This document shows positions 11,846 through 24,507 of a DNA stretch of 64,000 nt, in pieces (the first letter of the stretch is position 1; each line of letters begins with the position of its first letter). Under the pieces are notes generated by a model. That model searched no databases, was not told the origin of the DNA, and saw only the letters and a program-made list of their open reading frames with translations. The DNA comes from Coffea arabica (taxonomy: Eukaryota; Streptophyta; Magnoliopsida; Gentianales; Rubiaceae): positions 9,424,001 through 9,488,000 of the forward strand of contig NC_092329.1 in the NCBI RefSeq assembly GCF_036785885.1, written 5' to 3'. A program made the position numbers and the translations under genes.

Positions 11846-12605
11846 TAAGTTATATGGACAATACCTTCCTGTTTAGACCTCGGTTTGATGGGACCATTTT
11901 CTTTTTTCAAAAATTAAAAAATTTCTCTAGCCAAAAAACTTGGGCACGCCAAAAAACTTAGGATGCCCATTCTCTAACTTACAAATGTGAAGAAACTATA
12001 CAATGTTTCTGTATAACTAGTTAATTACAAATAAATTTCATCCATTCTTCAATTTAAGAAATTGAGAAAAATTTTGTATTCTCTCTCCTCATAATTAGAC
12101 TTTTGAGAATCAATTACCAATATTTTTTTTAACAATCATGCATCCACATGTCAGTTATTTAGACATTTTTTTCTCTTATGAATTTTTGTTTATCAAAATC
12201 TTTTTTTGAACAATTTTCAAAAGATAATCATTTGTTAGTATATTCCCTAATGTATCCACCCTTTTCATGTGAAACTTTATCACCATCAATTAGAGTAGTC
12301 AAAATTGAATGACGGATTGAAATTGAAAAGAGGTACTTTTATCTCTTAGGGGATTAAGTGACACAAAATAAAAGTGAGGGGACAAAGTAAGAATCAGAGT
12401 ATACGTTAGGGAGAAAATTGGAAAAAAAATAACCCTAATGGAAAACTACCTGTTAGTTTAGAAAAAAAATAAAAAGATTTTTTGTGTCTAATTTTCTTAC
12501 ATGCTATATGTCTGTATGTATGTATGTATGTATATGTGTCTATATATATACAGAGACACACACACATACTTGGTTAAACTTCATGATTTTTAGTTTCTGT
12601 GGGCA

Positions 12606-15600
12606 GGACAATGCTTTAGTAACGATAGTTGTGGTAATGAAACAGTTTTTACCTAATATAATAGGTTGTTGCACTTTTAGCGACCATTTGATTATTTATT
12701 AGATCCATCCACCTAAATAAGATAACAAGTAAAAATATGGAAGTAAGTTTCCTATCTAAAATAGTAAGTTAACCTTAATAGATTAGTAATGTTAATACCT
12801 CAAAAGGTAAATTGGAATAAAAATTAAACTTACTTTTTAAATATATAAATTACTACTTTATATCCCAAACTTACTTTTTAGAGAGTAAGTTTAGTTCAAT
12901 TAACAGTAAGTTTTTATACATAAATAGTAATTCTTACTAATAACATGGTAAATTTGATTAATGATCAAAACTTACTGATTTTTGGAATACATGTACAATT
13001 TTACATTAAAAAATTATCTCAAACTAGTATTAGGAATTTTATTTGAAATAATGATAAGATATTTTCATGAATGATTAAAACTTAGTACCTTAGTTAGTAA
13101 GTACTCATAATATACCTGTATAATAAATGATTATAGGTATAATTTAAATTCTTTTTGTATTTATATATTTTTAAATACTATGAAAAGTACTTTCACTTTT
13201 GAAATAACCTTGTAAAATATGTAATAAAATTTTGTCATATTATAAGTTTTTAATCATTTTCGATTTTTGAGAAGTTTGAATATTTGGATAACAATAACAA
13301 CAAATCTTTCTAGTTATATATAGAATATCACTTGTTTATATATCACAATTTTTATAATTTAACACCTATGAATATAATAAAATTAATAAAGTTTTAATAA
13401 ATTTACATCTGGGACACAAGAATTAATAAGAGTTAAAGCCCAAACAAAATGAGAAATAGTATAACAATAAAAATGACAAAATTAGTATAACGGTTAATAT
13501 AAGAAAATCAGTATGATCTAGCCTTTTTCCTTGGGAGATTGTTCATAAAAATAACATCCAACAATTAAATGAAAATCACTTGCACATATAATCTATTGTA
13601 TAATTTAAACTAAATCCAGTTCAAGTATAAAACGGTCCAAAAATAATTAGCGCACTATGATACAATGTTATTTTAACAACAAAATTTTTTTACTAAAAGT
13701 CTCAAATATCCATGACATACATATGAGGGATATGTTACCATATTTGTATCTACCTATAAGCACAAATTTCGTTGCCGAAAATAAAATACATGAAAAGTTG
13801 CACAAATATCAAATTTATTAAATCAAATAATAAGAGAGTTACAATATCTAAAAATTCTTTTTTCTTTTGATAATTACAATCTCTAAAAATTCTTGAATCA
13901 AAGAAATTAATCCCCTAATTCCTCTCTTGAAAAGCACTCCTAATTAAAGCATAATAAAATCAAGCCTTTTTTTAACTTTTTAATGTAGCAGTTTTGTTTA
14001 CTAAAAAGTTAGTAAACCATCCTTACAATGCATTGCTTCTACCAAAAGTACTAATATTTTGTAAATAAATTGAAATAATTTTGTAAAAGATTTTATGCAT
14101 TTTCACTAATATAATCAAGAGAATTTTGCACCTTTAAAATATAAATAGAAAGAAAGGAAAGTGGTATGAGTCTAAAGGTGACCAAATAAAATATATATCA
14201 CATCATGTGTTTTGATATGATTTGTTAAGTAATCAGTAATTTAGTCCTGGTCAATATATGATGCATATTGATTTCTTATAAATAAAAATATAATTTAGCA
14301 ATTATGCACTAACATAATTCATAGTTTGAATGCAATCAATTGAGCACCTATTTCCTTTTTTTAAGTAGCTATTATTTATTTTATTACTTAGGTTATATAT
14401 TTACATGTAAAATAACAACAATAGCATGCCAATTCTCGGACCAACAGAACTTCAATTATTGTCAACTAAACTAATTTTACATTGATAAAAATTAGTCTAG
14501 AAAATGAAATGTTAATGGCAACAATTGGTAAAAATAGCAATCTTTTAATTTTGGGAAAATAAAAAATAATTTCCCAAAATATTTCACTTTTATTTTTTTT
14601 AAAAATCTCAACTTGTTAATTAAATTCAAAATGATTTTATTATAAAAAATATTCTTCCTCAAATTAACATCAATGATTAGACATGAGATACAAATATGGG
14701 AAAAAAGAGATAAAAATATGGTAAAATATCTCTCATACATAAATCATGGATATTGGAGACTTTTGGCAAACAAAATTTTTGTTGTTAAAATAATATGGTA
14801 TTGTAGTGTGCTAATTATTTTAAGATCATTTTGTACATGAACTAAATTTAATTTAAATTATATAATAGATTATATATGCATGTGATTTTTGTATAGTGGT
14901 TGGATCTTATATTTGTAATCTCCAGAGGAAAAATTTTCCAAATTATACTAATTTTGTTATACTAATTCTATTATTTTTATTGTTGTATTAATTGTTACAC
15001 TATTTCTTTCATTTTGTTAGGTCTATATTAATACAAGTTTAATTCTTATTATTTCTTGTGTCCTAGACAATAAATATATTAAAACTTTATCATCTTATTA
15101 TATTAATAGGTTTTAAATTATAGAAATTACATAGATAAGTGATATTCCATATATAACTAGGAAGATGTGTTGTTATTATTATCCAAACTTTTAAACTTTT
15201 CAAAAATTATTCAAAATTATAATACAGCAAAATTTTATTATTTTATAAGGTTAGGTGAAAGGTCATGTATTATACAAGTATATTACGAGTACTTACTAAC
15301 TAAGGTACTAAGTTTTAATCATTAATAAAACATTTTATTGTTATTTCAAATAAACTTCCTAGTATTGGTTTGGTATAAGTTTTGTAAGCAAAATAGTACT
15401 TTTGTGCCATATATTAGTAAGTTTTGGTCATTAATCAAATTTACTATGTTATAAGTAAGAATTACTATTTATGTATAAAAATTTACTATTACTTGAACTA
15501 AACTTACTCTCTCAAAAGTATGTTTGGGATACTCTTTAAAAAGTAAGTTTCATATTTATTTCAATTTACCTTTTAAGACACAAAAGTTACTAATTATTCG

Positions 15601-15768
15601 GTTAACTTACTATTTTAGATGAGAAACTTACTTTCTTATTTTTAGGCATTATCTTATTTAGGTGGATAGGTACAACAGGTAATCAAATGGTCACTAAAAA
15701 TATAATAACCTGTTATATCAGGTAAAAACTGTTTAATTACCATAACAATAGTTACTACAGTATTTTCC
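12606..15768. mobile_element. Foldback MULE-2: 3.2 kb with about 1.1-kb inverted arms, 9-bp TSD
   Basis: The perfect 9-bp duplication CTGTGGGCA flanks it (12597-12605 and 15769-15777). The left arm from 12606 to about 13760 matches, inverted, the right arm from about 14690 to 15768, sharing for example 'ccacctaaataagataa' and 'cttagtaccttagttag' with many point differences. The core of about 0.9 kb (13770-14690) is AT-rich and unique here. No transposase is encoded; the 82-residue frame at 14492-14740 is low-complexity. It is a non-autonomous Mutator-like or foldback element. Confidence 0.88.
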
Positions 15769-15777
15769 CTGTGGGCA

Positions 15778-16739
15778 TACCACTAACATTCCAAAGTCAT
15801 CCAACGGAACTACTAATTTGACAGTTTTCTCACAACAATCTTTTGCACAAGTGAACTTCCACCGCCCCCAAACCCCCCCCCCCCCCTTCTCTCTTATTGT
15901 TTGTTGGTTTCTTTAAACAATCTTCCTGTTGTTATTGGAGAGAAACTTTGCCTACAGTTCTTTTAAGAACTAAAACGAGAGGCTTAGAACGATGAACAGG
16001 ATTTAACGTAGCTTATATAAAAAAAGCCCTACTTTCTATAAAACAGCGGCCATTACACTAAAAATCACTGCAGAAGTGACAAACATGCTGCCTTGTTCAC
16101 CCAATCATTCACATAATCCAAGAAATCTTTCAATTTCCCACTTGTCACCCTAGCTAATGACTTGAACTCGTGATCTCTCGATTATAAGTATAACATTTTA
16201 CCAACGAAGTTTTGTTTCGTTGTACTTGACCTATAATATATCATACATGATATAATACAGATATGTACACAACCAATTACTCTCCACAAACAATTGCTAA
16301 CCAACATTTTATATTTCACTATCTTTCAATTTTACATACGTTACATTAGAAAAATGCTGTAACAAAAAAGACAATATTTTTATTTTCTATATTTTTTTTT
16401 GGTGGAGAACCTATATTCAATATTACAGAGAAACAAATTATTAGTTGCATTGTGTGCCACAAATGCCCTCTTATATACAAGTGCATGTCTACTATACAGT
16501 TGGTCAGTTAACTACGGATGTAATATTACCTTGGATGTGACATTGTAAATGTACGACTGATATAGACATGCATTACCATGTATGTAACAACGCAAATGTA
16601 TGTATACATAGCCAATGTAAAGATAAGAAACAGCAGTCTTTTGCTTCATCTGTTGAAATATTATATCTGGCTTAGCAAAACTGAACTTCATGCAACTATT
16701 TTCTAGTCATATTCATGTTGTTTCCTGGTCTAGCAATTC
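15778..16739. other. Spacer between MULE-2 and XTH pseudogene B
   Basis: There is a C-homopolymer (about 15 bases) near 15871-15886, a 'tgtatgtaacaacgcaaatg' stretch and no coding signal. It may contain the decayed promoter of pseudogene B. Confidence 0.3.
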
Positions 16740-18540
16740 AGTAGGCAAAAGGAGGTGGTGATAACACTTTTGGTCAAAACTACTAGCAAACATGGGGAGG
16801 CGATCATCTCACTGCCCTTGTTCATGGAAAAAGACGTTCATATATTCTACACACACATATATTGATATATATATACATACATACACATATTAATGACAAA
16901 CCGGAATATATTCTAATAGACACATTTACTCAATAGTCAACCGCGTAATGAATGCTCTTATATATGTGTCTCTTCAAAAGGTGCATGTATCATTTTTAGG
17001 TTTTCTATATCACGCTTAGACTTGAATTTCCATATAGCATCAGTATAAAATGTACTAGGAGTAAAACGCTTGAGAAATCTAGTAATTTCAGGATTTATGA
17101 AATAAATATAAATTTTTGGAATTTCAGTGTAAAAATGATAAATTATACTTGTAATTCACTAATTCTACATATAGCCATTTTAATTCCATTATAGCTAGCT
17201 ACCTATTCTATCCCTAATGGGTATTTTGGCTGGTTAGAAGCTGGATTCAGTTCAAAGAGCGAGTTTGGATCAGGCTATATATTTTGGCATGAAGGCAAAG
17301 GTAGCAGAGAAAAACAGCGAGGAAATCGACGCAGGATTTAATGTAAATGACAAACATATTTCGTTGAATAGTTGTACTATATATTTTTCCTTAAATCTTT
17401 ATTCGATCATATCATGTGTGATGAAAGTCAGTTCCGGCAGGACAACCTGTGCGGGGGGTGATGCATTATGAGCTTGACGTAGATTTTTTTGTGGAACCAA
17501 TGGTAATCCTCAAATGATAAGTACAAATGTCATCGAAAATCACACATGGGATGGGAGTTGGGGGCCGGGAGACAATTTTGTCTCTGGTTTGATCCTAAAA
17601 TGAATTTCCATCGCAAACGAGATTTTAAGGAACCAATGCCAGATTGTACGTGTAAGAAATCCCTTATCTTGTCTGCCAGAAACTCTTAATCAAATGCATC
17701 AGTCATTGTATATAACATTTCTATCTGTTCCTGGAACCCAATTCTATTAGACATTTCATACTTAGAAGGAAAGGGAAAAATAAAACCTTTTTACGAAATC
17801 GACTTCCAGCTAAAAAACCATTTGATTCATTTGGTTACCTAAAAAATTCTGTGTGAAAATATTGTCAGCTCTGTGGAAATATACAGAGCTTGGATTAGGT
17901 TCTCCAAAAAAAAGTGGGACTTATGCATGTGGTGGCAAGCATTTCGAATGCAACTTGGCTTGGAACCCCGGCCGTATTGGAGTGAAGGGCCATTCAACTT
18001 TCAAGACTCACTATCATGGATTTTTCAATGATGGTTGCCCTAATCACCAGAGTCCCAACCGATCAATATTCTTCGGAATCAAATTACTGGAATCAAATCA
18101 AGTATTGGCAACTAATTAGATCTGATCAAGAAAGTAAATTACAAGATATATAAAAGAGACAATCTATCCATGCCATATACTAGAATGGAGTCCTATAGGG
18201 TTGTAGTAGTTATTATTTCCAAAAATTGAAAATTTTGGAACATTTGCTCCTCCTTCAAATTTTGCTTAATTTTTGTTGTTGTGTTGAATGGGTAAAAACA
18301 AACTTATGTCCAAGAAGACATGCATTTAGCTTTTCCATTGTTCTTAATGAGGTTTTTGTATGAATGGGTATTTGATTCAGAAAAAGTATTCTAATTTAAG
18401 CTAAAATTCTGTAATCACGTTTAAGTTTCTCCACTTCTTTTACATTCAATAATCACGAATTACAAGTTAGCTATATGTAGTATACTGATTAATATAGCCA
18501 CACAAATAGGCATGGTCCAGAATGCGAAGTTAATCAATAG
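16740..18540 (+). pseudogene. XTH pseudogene B: all four exons as decayed remnants
   Basis: The exon 1 remnant at about 16745-16840 encodes an NY-stop-QTWGGDHL-type segment, with a stop inside the N-terminal domain. The exon 2 remnant (about 17230-17352) keeps the GFSS/FGSGY region but has indels. The exon 3 remnant (about 17430-17663) keeps VPxGQPV and HYELDVDFF, then shifts frame. The exon 4 remnant (about 17864-18155) has lost its start and is separated from its last codons (RHGPECEVNQ-like, 18494-18540) by about 340 bp of other sequence. The order and orientation match the intact gene at 20626, so this is an old tandem duplicate. Confidence 0.88.
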
Positions 18541-20470
18541 TAAAACTTTCTAGTGTGATGAAGGTTTATATGAGCTAAAATTAAACAACTAATTCCTCTA
18601 ATTTGTGGGGGAAAAATAAGATAGTATTCAAGTTTTTTTGGCTTCTTTTCTGAGTGAGCATAGTATCATATGCAATAGTATTTAAAAAAGGTAACTAAAA
18701 GAATTAAGGAAGTTAATTGTATAAATTGATTAAAGATAAAATTATGAAATCAGTACAGGCATCTAGCTGGAAATTAAGTATAATGGAAAGATTGATTGAA
18801 GATAAATGATTTCAAATCCTGTAATTAACTAATGTGTAAATTCACAATGTCTTTTAACTAATTCTGAAAGAATAATGAAGTAATCTTACCAAATTATGGG
18901 GGTCACATTTATTGTAGACAAATTAGACTCGGGATTTGTTCTCCTCAAAAAAAGAAAGGGAAAAAACAAAATATACTCGAAATTTGGATACAAAAGGGAA
19001 AAAATCTATTATCAAATTTCTGAGATAAAGATGGTGAAGAAACTGAGATGCAAAGTTCGGGTAAAATCATGTTGAATTCAAAGGGAACGATGAAATTTAA
19101 TATCAGAAACCAAATACTGGAATTTTTCCAATATTCACATTAGGAACTGCATCCAAGAGAATTTGAAGTGGTAAAAAATCATGGAATAAAACAGATAAAA
19201 TTTAGTCCAAATTAATGCGTTCACACGGCATTATATTTATATGAACTCTTCGAAGGTATCTTATTTACTTTTTTTTTTAAATGGTAGGTATCTTATTTCC
19301 TTAATTAGCATGATAAGAATTTAGTATCTTTTTAATGTGCATATCTTTGATATGATATGAAGCAGCACATTTCACGACTTGAATTAGGTGCCGAAGGAGA
19401 AATAAATATTATCTCAACTAGCATTCAATTCTTGTGTACATTTACATGCTAAAAGAAAAAGTAAGACACTAAGCATTGGCCTTGTTTGATAATTCAATTC
19501 AGTACTTAAATTTAATGAGATTAAATCTTAACATGTTTAACATGTTCAAACACGTTTCATGATAAACAAATAGAGTATTTCAATTAATTAAGTGGATTTG
19601 AATTAACTAGGCAAAACTTACTTCAAAAAAATAAGTAAAAATTCATTTACATATCACTTAATGCTGCAGAATACTACTCAAATGTTAGGATTTCAAGATT
19701 AAACAATTTTATAAATTAACCAATTAAGATTTTAGATTTTAGATTTCAGATTTTGTCACTAAACATACTTCTCATTGGCACCCCCAAGAATTGTGGAGAA
19801 GTAAAAGTAAGATGACCAGACATTGGATCTAGCAAGAAATATGTCGATCAGAATTTAGGGTAGTTTTGTTATATAGTTGCCTAGTTGGTACATTCTATAA
19901 AATAGCCGAATAATAATTGGGATCTTTACAAAAATCAAAACCAGAGATTTGGAAACTGAATATTTTGGAACCAACTCCAATTCTTGATACAAATAGTTTG
20001 ATTTTTCTTGTGAACCAAGTAAAGTATATATGTCTAACCTAATGTATATATAATCCGTTAACTAGAGAATTCTTTTGCCTGCTTGTTTGCATAAATTCCA
20101 TCTAGACAACAAGGAGGTCCTACGCGATTCTTGCAATAAAATCATGGCCATCCCCACAGGTATATCAGTGCTTTATCCTTGTCTTAGCAACACCTTTGTA
20201 TATGTCCTACAATGTTGCTACTCAGAATTTTTTTTTTTTTTTTTTTTTGTGAAGATTGAGAGACATTGGGACCATTTGTTTAGCATAATTTGAGAAAAAA
20301 AAAAGAATAAATATTATTCAACTTGCATGATAAATATAATTTTTAACCATTTTTTTATCTCACATTCGTTAGATACAATGTTATTCCAGATAATTGTTAT
20401 TTGCTAGTTGTGCAATTTTGCCTTCATATTAGCATCGAATAGAGTGATTGAAGGCTGGAATACGAGGAAC
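18541..20470. other. AT-rich spacer between XTH B and XTH C
   Basis: No gene, RNA gene or bounded transposon was recognised. The sequence is AT-rich with poly-A/T tracts, including a poly-T of about 24 bases near 20228. Upstream regulatory DNA of the XTH gene at 20626 must lie here, but I cannot point to sites. Confidence 0.4.
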
Positions 20471-20472
20471 TG

Positions 20473-20479
20473 TATATAA
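20473..20479 (+). promoter_or_regulatory. TATA box candidate of XTH C
   Basis: TATATAA lies about 150 bases before the ATG at 20626, with a (CA)n/(AT)n stretch in the presumed 5' UTR. Confidence 0.45.
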
Positions 20480-20625
20480 GCATCAAGTATGTAAATTGAA
20501 ATCTACAGAATTCGATCTATACAAAAATGTCACCTTGGTTCAGTAATTACAGTACATACACACACACACACACACATATATATGTATGTATAATACTAAA
20601 CTTAATAATCTATTTCATTAGCTTG

Positions 20626-21207
20626 ATGGAATTTTTGCTAGTTGTCTTTTCCTTGGTTCTTGTTCTTGCAACTAAAAATGCAAATGGCGGCGGTGGATTT
20701 TCCTTTGATGAGTACTACTATCAAACATTCGGAGGCAATCATCTTACCATCCTTGACCAAGGAAACGAAGTTCAACTTCTATTGGACCAATCTACAGGTC
20801 AGATTACACAAGTAAAAGATTAATGTTGGTTTTTGGATGTTAATTCTTTGAGTTTTGGCTGTTAAACTACATAATATTTCCACACATAAATCTTTGATAT
20901 ATTTCAGACACATGTAACATGTTATATGAACTTTTCCGTTCATATACTGAAAATATCTCCAAAAATCCAATCTACATTAGGTATAAAGCTACAAAGATAT
21001 TTTTCCTTTTTAAAAAACTTCTGGCAATACCTAATTGGTATTTTCTTGGTTATACATGTAGGTGCTGGCTTCAGTTCAAGAAGAGATTTTGGTTCAGGGT
21101 ACTTTGGTATCAGCATGAAGATACCAGACAAAAACAGTACAGGGGTTGACACATCATTTTATGTAAATCACTAGATTTTACATACTTTAATTAATGATTT
21201 AGTCTAC

Positions 21208-21291
<84 letters not shown>

Positions 21292-23643
21292 TGTCATAAT
21301 TAATCTTTTCTATGTTATGTCTGAATTAACAGCTAATTTCAGTTCCAGTAGGACAACCAGTTGGAGGTGTGAAGCATTACGAGGTTGACATTGAATTTTT
21401 TGGGACCAATGGTAATCCTCATGTGCTGAGTACAAATGTGTTCATGAATGATTTTGGTGGGAAGGAGCAATTATTTCATCTCTGGTTTGATCCTACGGTA
21501 GATTTCCACAAGTATGAGATTCTTTGGAACCAAAACCAAATTGTGTAAGAATTCCTTTACAAATTCAAACTCTTATATATGTACTATTTGCTTTTCCCAT
21601 CTATTCTTTCAATTTTGATTAATTAATTGGCTAAGCTTCTTACTTTCTTTTGTCAAGTTAACAAAATTCCTTGCTTTGCGATAATATTGTGAAGCTCTTG
21701 TTAAAGAACAAATAGAATTGGTTTTATGGGTATACAAATTCAAGAAAATAAAAACTTTTATATTTCTCTCAATGATAAATATTGGTAGACAGAAAAAGAA
21801 GCATAGATTCTACAGAATTAAAAGTATTTGAATAGAAGTCAGAAGTGATAATGATTAATGATTAATGTTGTTGATTGGAAATATCTTTAAAACATCCCTC
21901 ACATTTTGTAAAATAATTTTTCGTCCCTTATTTTAAAAATATAATTTTACGTCCCTTACAAATTCACATTGATCAAATTTGGTCCCTACTTAGGCTTCTG
22001 ACTAGTTTTTAGTCGGAATTCATCACGTGCCTTGCACGTGATCATATTTTAAGGGCAAAATTATCAAATCAAATTTTATATAATTCGATTCATAATCCCT
22101 TACATTTCACAAAATGAATTTTTTCATCCTTCACATTTTTCCAAATGAATTTTTTCATCTTTTTTTTTATCATGTACGTGAACAATTTTTTTTTAAATTC
22201 ATGTATGTATCTATTTGATTTCAACTGAACAGTACGAATAGCATGTGGAATCAAATAGAGATATATTACATACTATTCGTATTGCTCAAGTGAAATCAAA
22301 TAGATATATACATGGGTTTAAAAAAATTGTTAGTTTTTCACTTATATTCATTTTCTTTTACTCGAAATTTGAAAATAAAGAAGACATTTAATCCTAAATA
22401 TTATCAAGCGTTTAGATCGAATTAAATTTGGACAGAAAAAAATAAACAAAAGAAAGTATGACAAAAAAAAATAAGTGATTGGCATTTTCAAATTTTAAGA
22501 CAATCACAAGACAAGTAATTCAACTGTTGATCTTAAAAGTGTCGAGTAGAAATTTCATATTTAAACAAAAATTTGTTAGCATAATTATAGAATTCGAGTT
22601 AGGACCCATTAATTAGATAACCTTAGTATATAATTCAATAAATAAATTATTACCAAAAGAAAAATATCACAAATATTGAATAGGTTCAAATGGTGAAATC
22701 ATATAAATATATACATGGGTTTCAAACAAAATTATTAGTTTTAAACTTCTATATATATCTATTGAATAGCATGTGTATAACTACGATTAGCATGTTTAGA
22801 TGAAATCCAATAGAGATAAATTACATGTTATTCGTACTGTTCAGGTAAAATCAAATAGACATATACGTGGGTTTATAGAAAAAAAAACTATTCATACACA
22901 TGATCAATGAGGGATGAAAAAATTCATTTTAAAAAATGTGAGGGATGGAAAAATTCATTTTTTGAAATGTGAGGAGTGAAACAATTCATTTTGTAAAATG
23001 TTAGGGACGAAAAAATTCATTTTGTGAAATGTGAGGGACTATGAATCAGATTATGTCAAAATTTAATTTAACAATTTTGCCCTTAAAAAATGATCACATG
23101 CAAGTCACGTGGTAGATTCCAGCAAAAAACTAATCAGAAACCTAAATAGGGACTAAATTTGGTTAATGTGAATTTGTAAGGGACGTAAAATTACACTTTC
23201 AAAAATAAGGGATGAAAAAAGTGATCTTGTAAAATATGAGATACATTTTAAACGATTTTCCCTTGTTGATTTTTTGCAGGTGGTTTGTCGATGAAACTCC
23301 AATCAGAGTTTGGAAAAACATGTCAAATCGGGGAGTGGGCTTTCCGGCAGTACCCATGCATGTGGAGGCAAGCATTTGGAATCCTAATTGGCTCGGAACC
23401 ATAGATTGGAGACAAGGCCCATTTACGGCCCATTATCGTGAGTTTCCCATCAACGGTTGCCGCTACCAGGGTTCGAACCCACGGGACTGCTTTTCCCAAA
23501 ATTATTATTGGAACCAACCGCAGTACAGCCAATTAAGTCCTGATCAACAACGTAAGCTTCGAGAAGCCAGGAGAAATTACATGTTCGAGGACTACTGTAA
23601 TGACCCAATCAAGAAAGGCCAAGAATGCCAGTTTAATCAGTAG
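20626..23643 (+). CDS. Xyloglucan endotransglucosylase/hydrolase (XTH C), 4 exons, 282 aa
   Basis: Exons 20626-20797, 21062-21162, 21333-21544 and 23280-23643 (172, 101, 212, 364 nt) join in phase, and the lengths equal those of the neighbouring minus-strand copy. GH16 XTHs are secreted wall enzymes that cut and religate xyloglucan. The hydrophobic signal peptide covers residues 1-19. The catalytic motif is HYEVDIEFFG with Glu108, Asp110 and Glu112, so the ExDxE core is kept, but the usual DE(I/L)DFEFLG is changed to YEVDIEFFG. An N-glycosylation sequon is at Asn82 instead of the common one after the motif. HLWFDPT, VDETPIRVWKN and a four-cysteine XET_C tail (NYMFEDYC, QECQFNQ) follow. I chose this ATG because it starts the signal peptide; the frame is open further upstream. 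Intron 3 carries a 1.4-kb MULE next to the acceptor. The subfamily looks divergent; whether it is a transferase or a hydrolase cannot be told. Confidence 0.9.
21211..21285. repeat. (TA)n microsatellite in XTH C intron 2
   Basis: About 37 uninterrupted TA units make up much of the 170-bp intron between exons 2 and 3. The corresponding intron of the minus-strand copy has no such tract. It is likely length-polymorphic. Confidence 0.95.
21877..23262. mobile_element. MULE-3 in XTH C intron 3, about 430-bp TIRs, 9-bp TSD
   Basis: The inverted arms begin GGAAATATCTTTAAAAC and (complement) GGGAAAATCGTTTAAAA and share blocks such as 'ttacgtcccttacaaattc'. The perfect duplication TTGTTGATT flanks it (21868-21876, 23263-23271). 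Its right end is 17 bases before the first base of exon 4, so the acceptor region now reads TSD, TTTTGCAG, then exon. Without element and TSD the intron would be about 340 bp, close to the 269 bp of the minus-strand gene. There is no transposase; it is non-autonomous. Confidence 0.9.
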
Positions 23644-23752
23644 AATGATTTCTTGTTAGATAGCATCATGAACCATTTTTTTTATTTATTGAGAAATGAG
23701 GAATATTAGTTTATTGGAGTTTCTACATATTTTTTTTTTCAGAAGATGGTTT

Positions 23753-23853
23753 GGGAAAATAATTAACAGATAATCCATTAATACAAATAATCTAAGAATT
23801 GGATATAAATTAATTTTGCTAAAATACCTTTCAATACATACATACATACATAC

Positions 23854-23900
<47 letters not shown>

Positions 23901-24060
23901 GATGCAGGGGTTGTTATTGTTTTCTTTATAGAATCTTTTGTTGTTTTGTGATTTACATTAATGTTGATTTTGGTTTTTTAGTTGAGATTCCATAGGTATA
24001 GAAATTGAATCTTAACCATTAATGCTACATTTTCTGTTTTCAAACTTTTACAACCATTGG
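23753..24060 (-). pseudogene. XTH stub E: promoter plus first 26 coding bases
   Basis: This is a direct repeat of the promoter and start of the minus-strand gene at 26001-26340, including the ATG at 23778-23776 and codons for MDYLLIIFP, after which homology stops at about 23753. It lacks about 60 bp present in the other copy. It marks a partial tandem duplication of the minus-strand XTH. Confidence 0.75.
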
Positions 24061-24507
24061 ATTTAAGATGCTTCAAACTTAACCATTTATAAGAGGAAAA
24101 AAATGTCTAAATAACTGACATGTTGATGTGTGATTGTAAAAAAATATATATATGTAATTGATTTTCAAAAGTCTAATTAATTATGAGGAAATAGAATTCA
24201 AAATTTTTCTTAATTTCTTAAATTGAAAAAATAGATGAAATTGATTTGTGATTAACTAATTATACGGAAACATTGTATAGTTTCTTCACATTTGTAAATT
24301 GGAGAATGGACATCGTATTTTTGGGGTAGAGAAATTTTTTTTTTAATTTTTGAAAAAAGAAAACTAGATATGGCCCCATCAAACCGAGGTCTAAACAGAA
24401 AGGTATTGTCCATATATCTTATTCAAGAACCATCTACATATATATATCATTCATGAGCATTTGATTACTAATATGACAAGGAAGGAGCAAAAATGGAACT
24501 TCATTTT

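Noticed and set aside
14492-14740. 82-residue frame inside MULE-2 as a transposase remnant
   Set aside because: It is AT-driven Leu/Ile/Lys-rich sequence with no transposase motif.
17853-18119. 88-residue frame as an independent gene
   Set aside because: It is one frame of the XTH pseudogene B last exon, shifted relative to the true reading frame.
20527-20625. Longer N terminus for XTH C
   Set aside because: The added residues come from a CA/AT microsatellite and would bury the signal peptide; the first codons of that frame also lie in the presumed 5' UTR.
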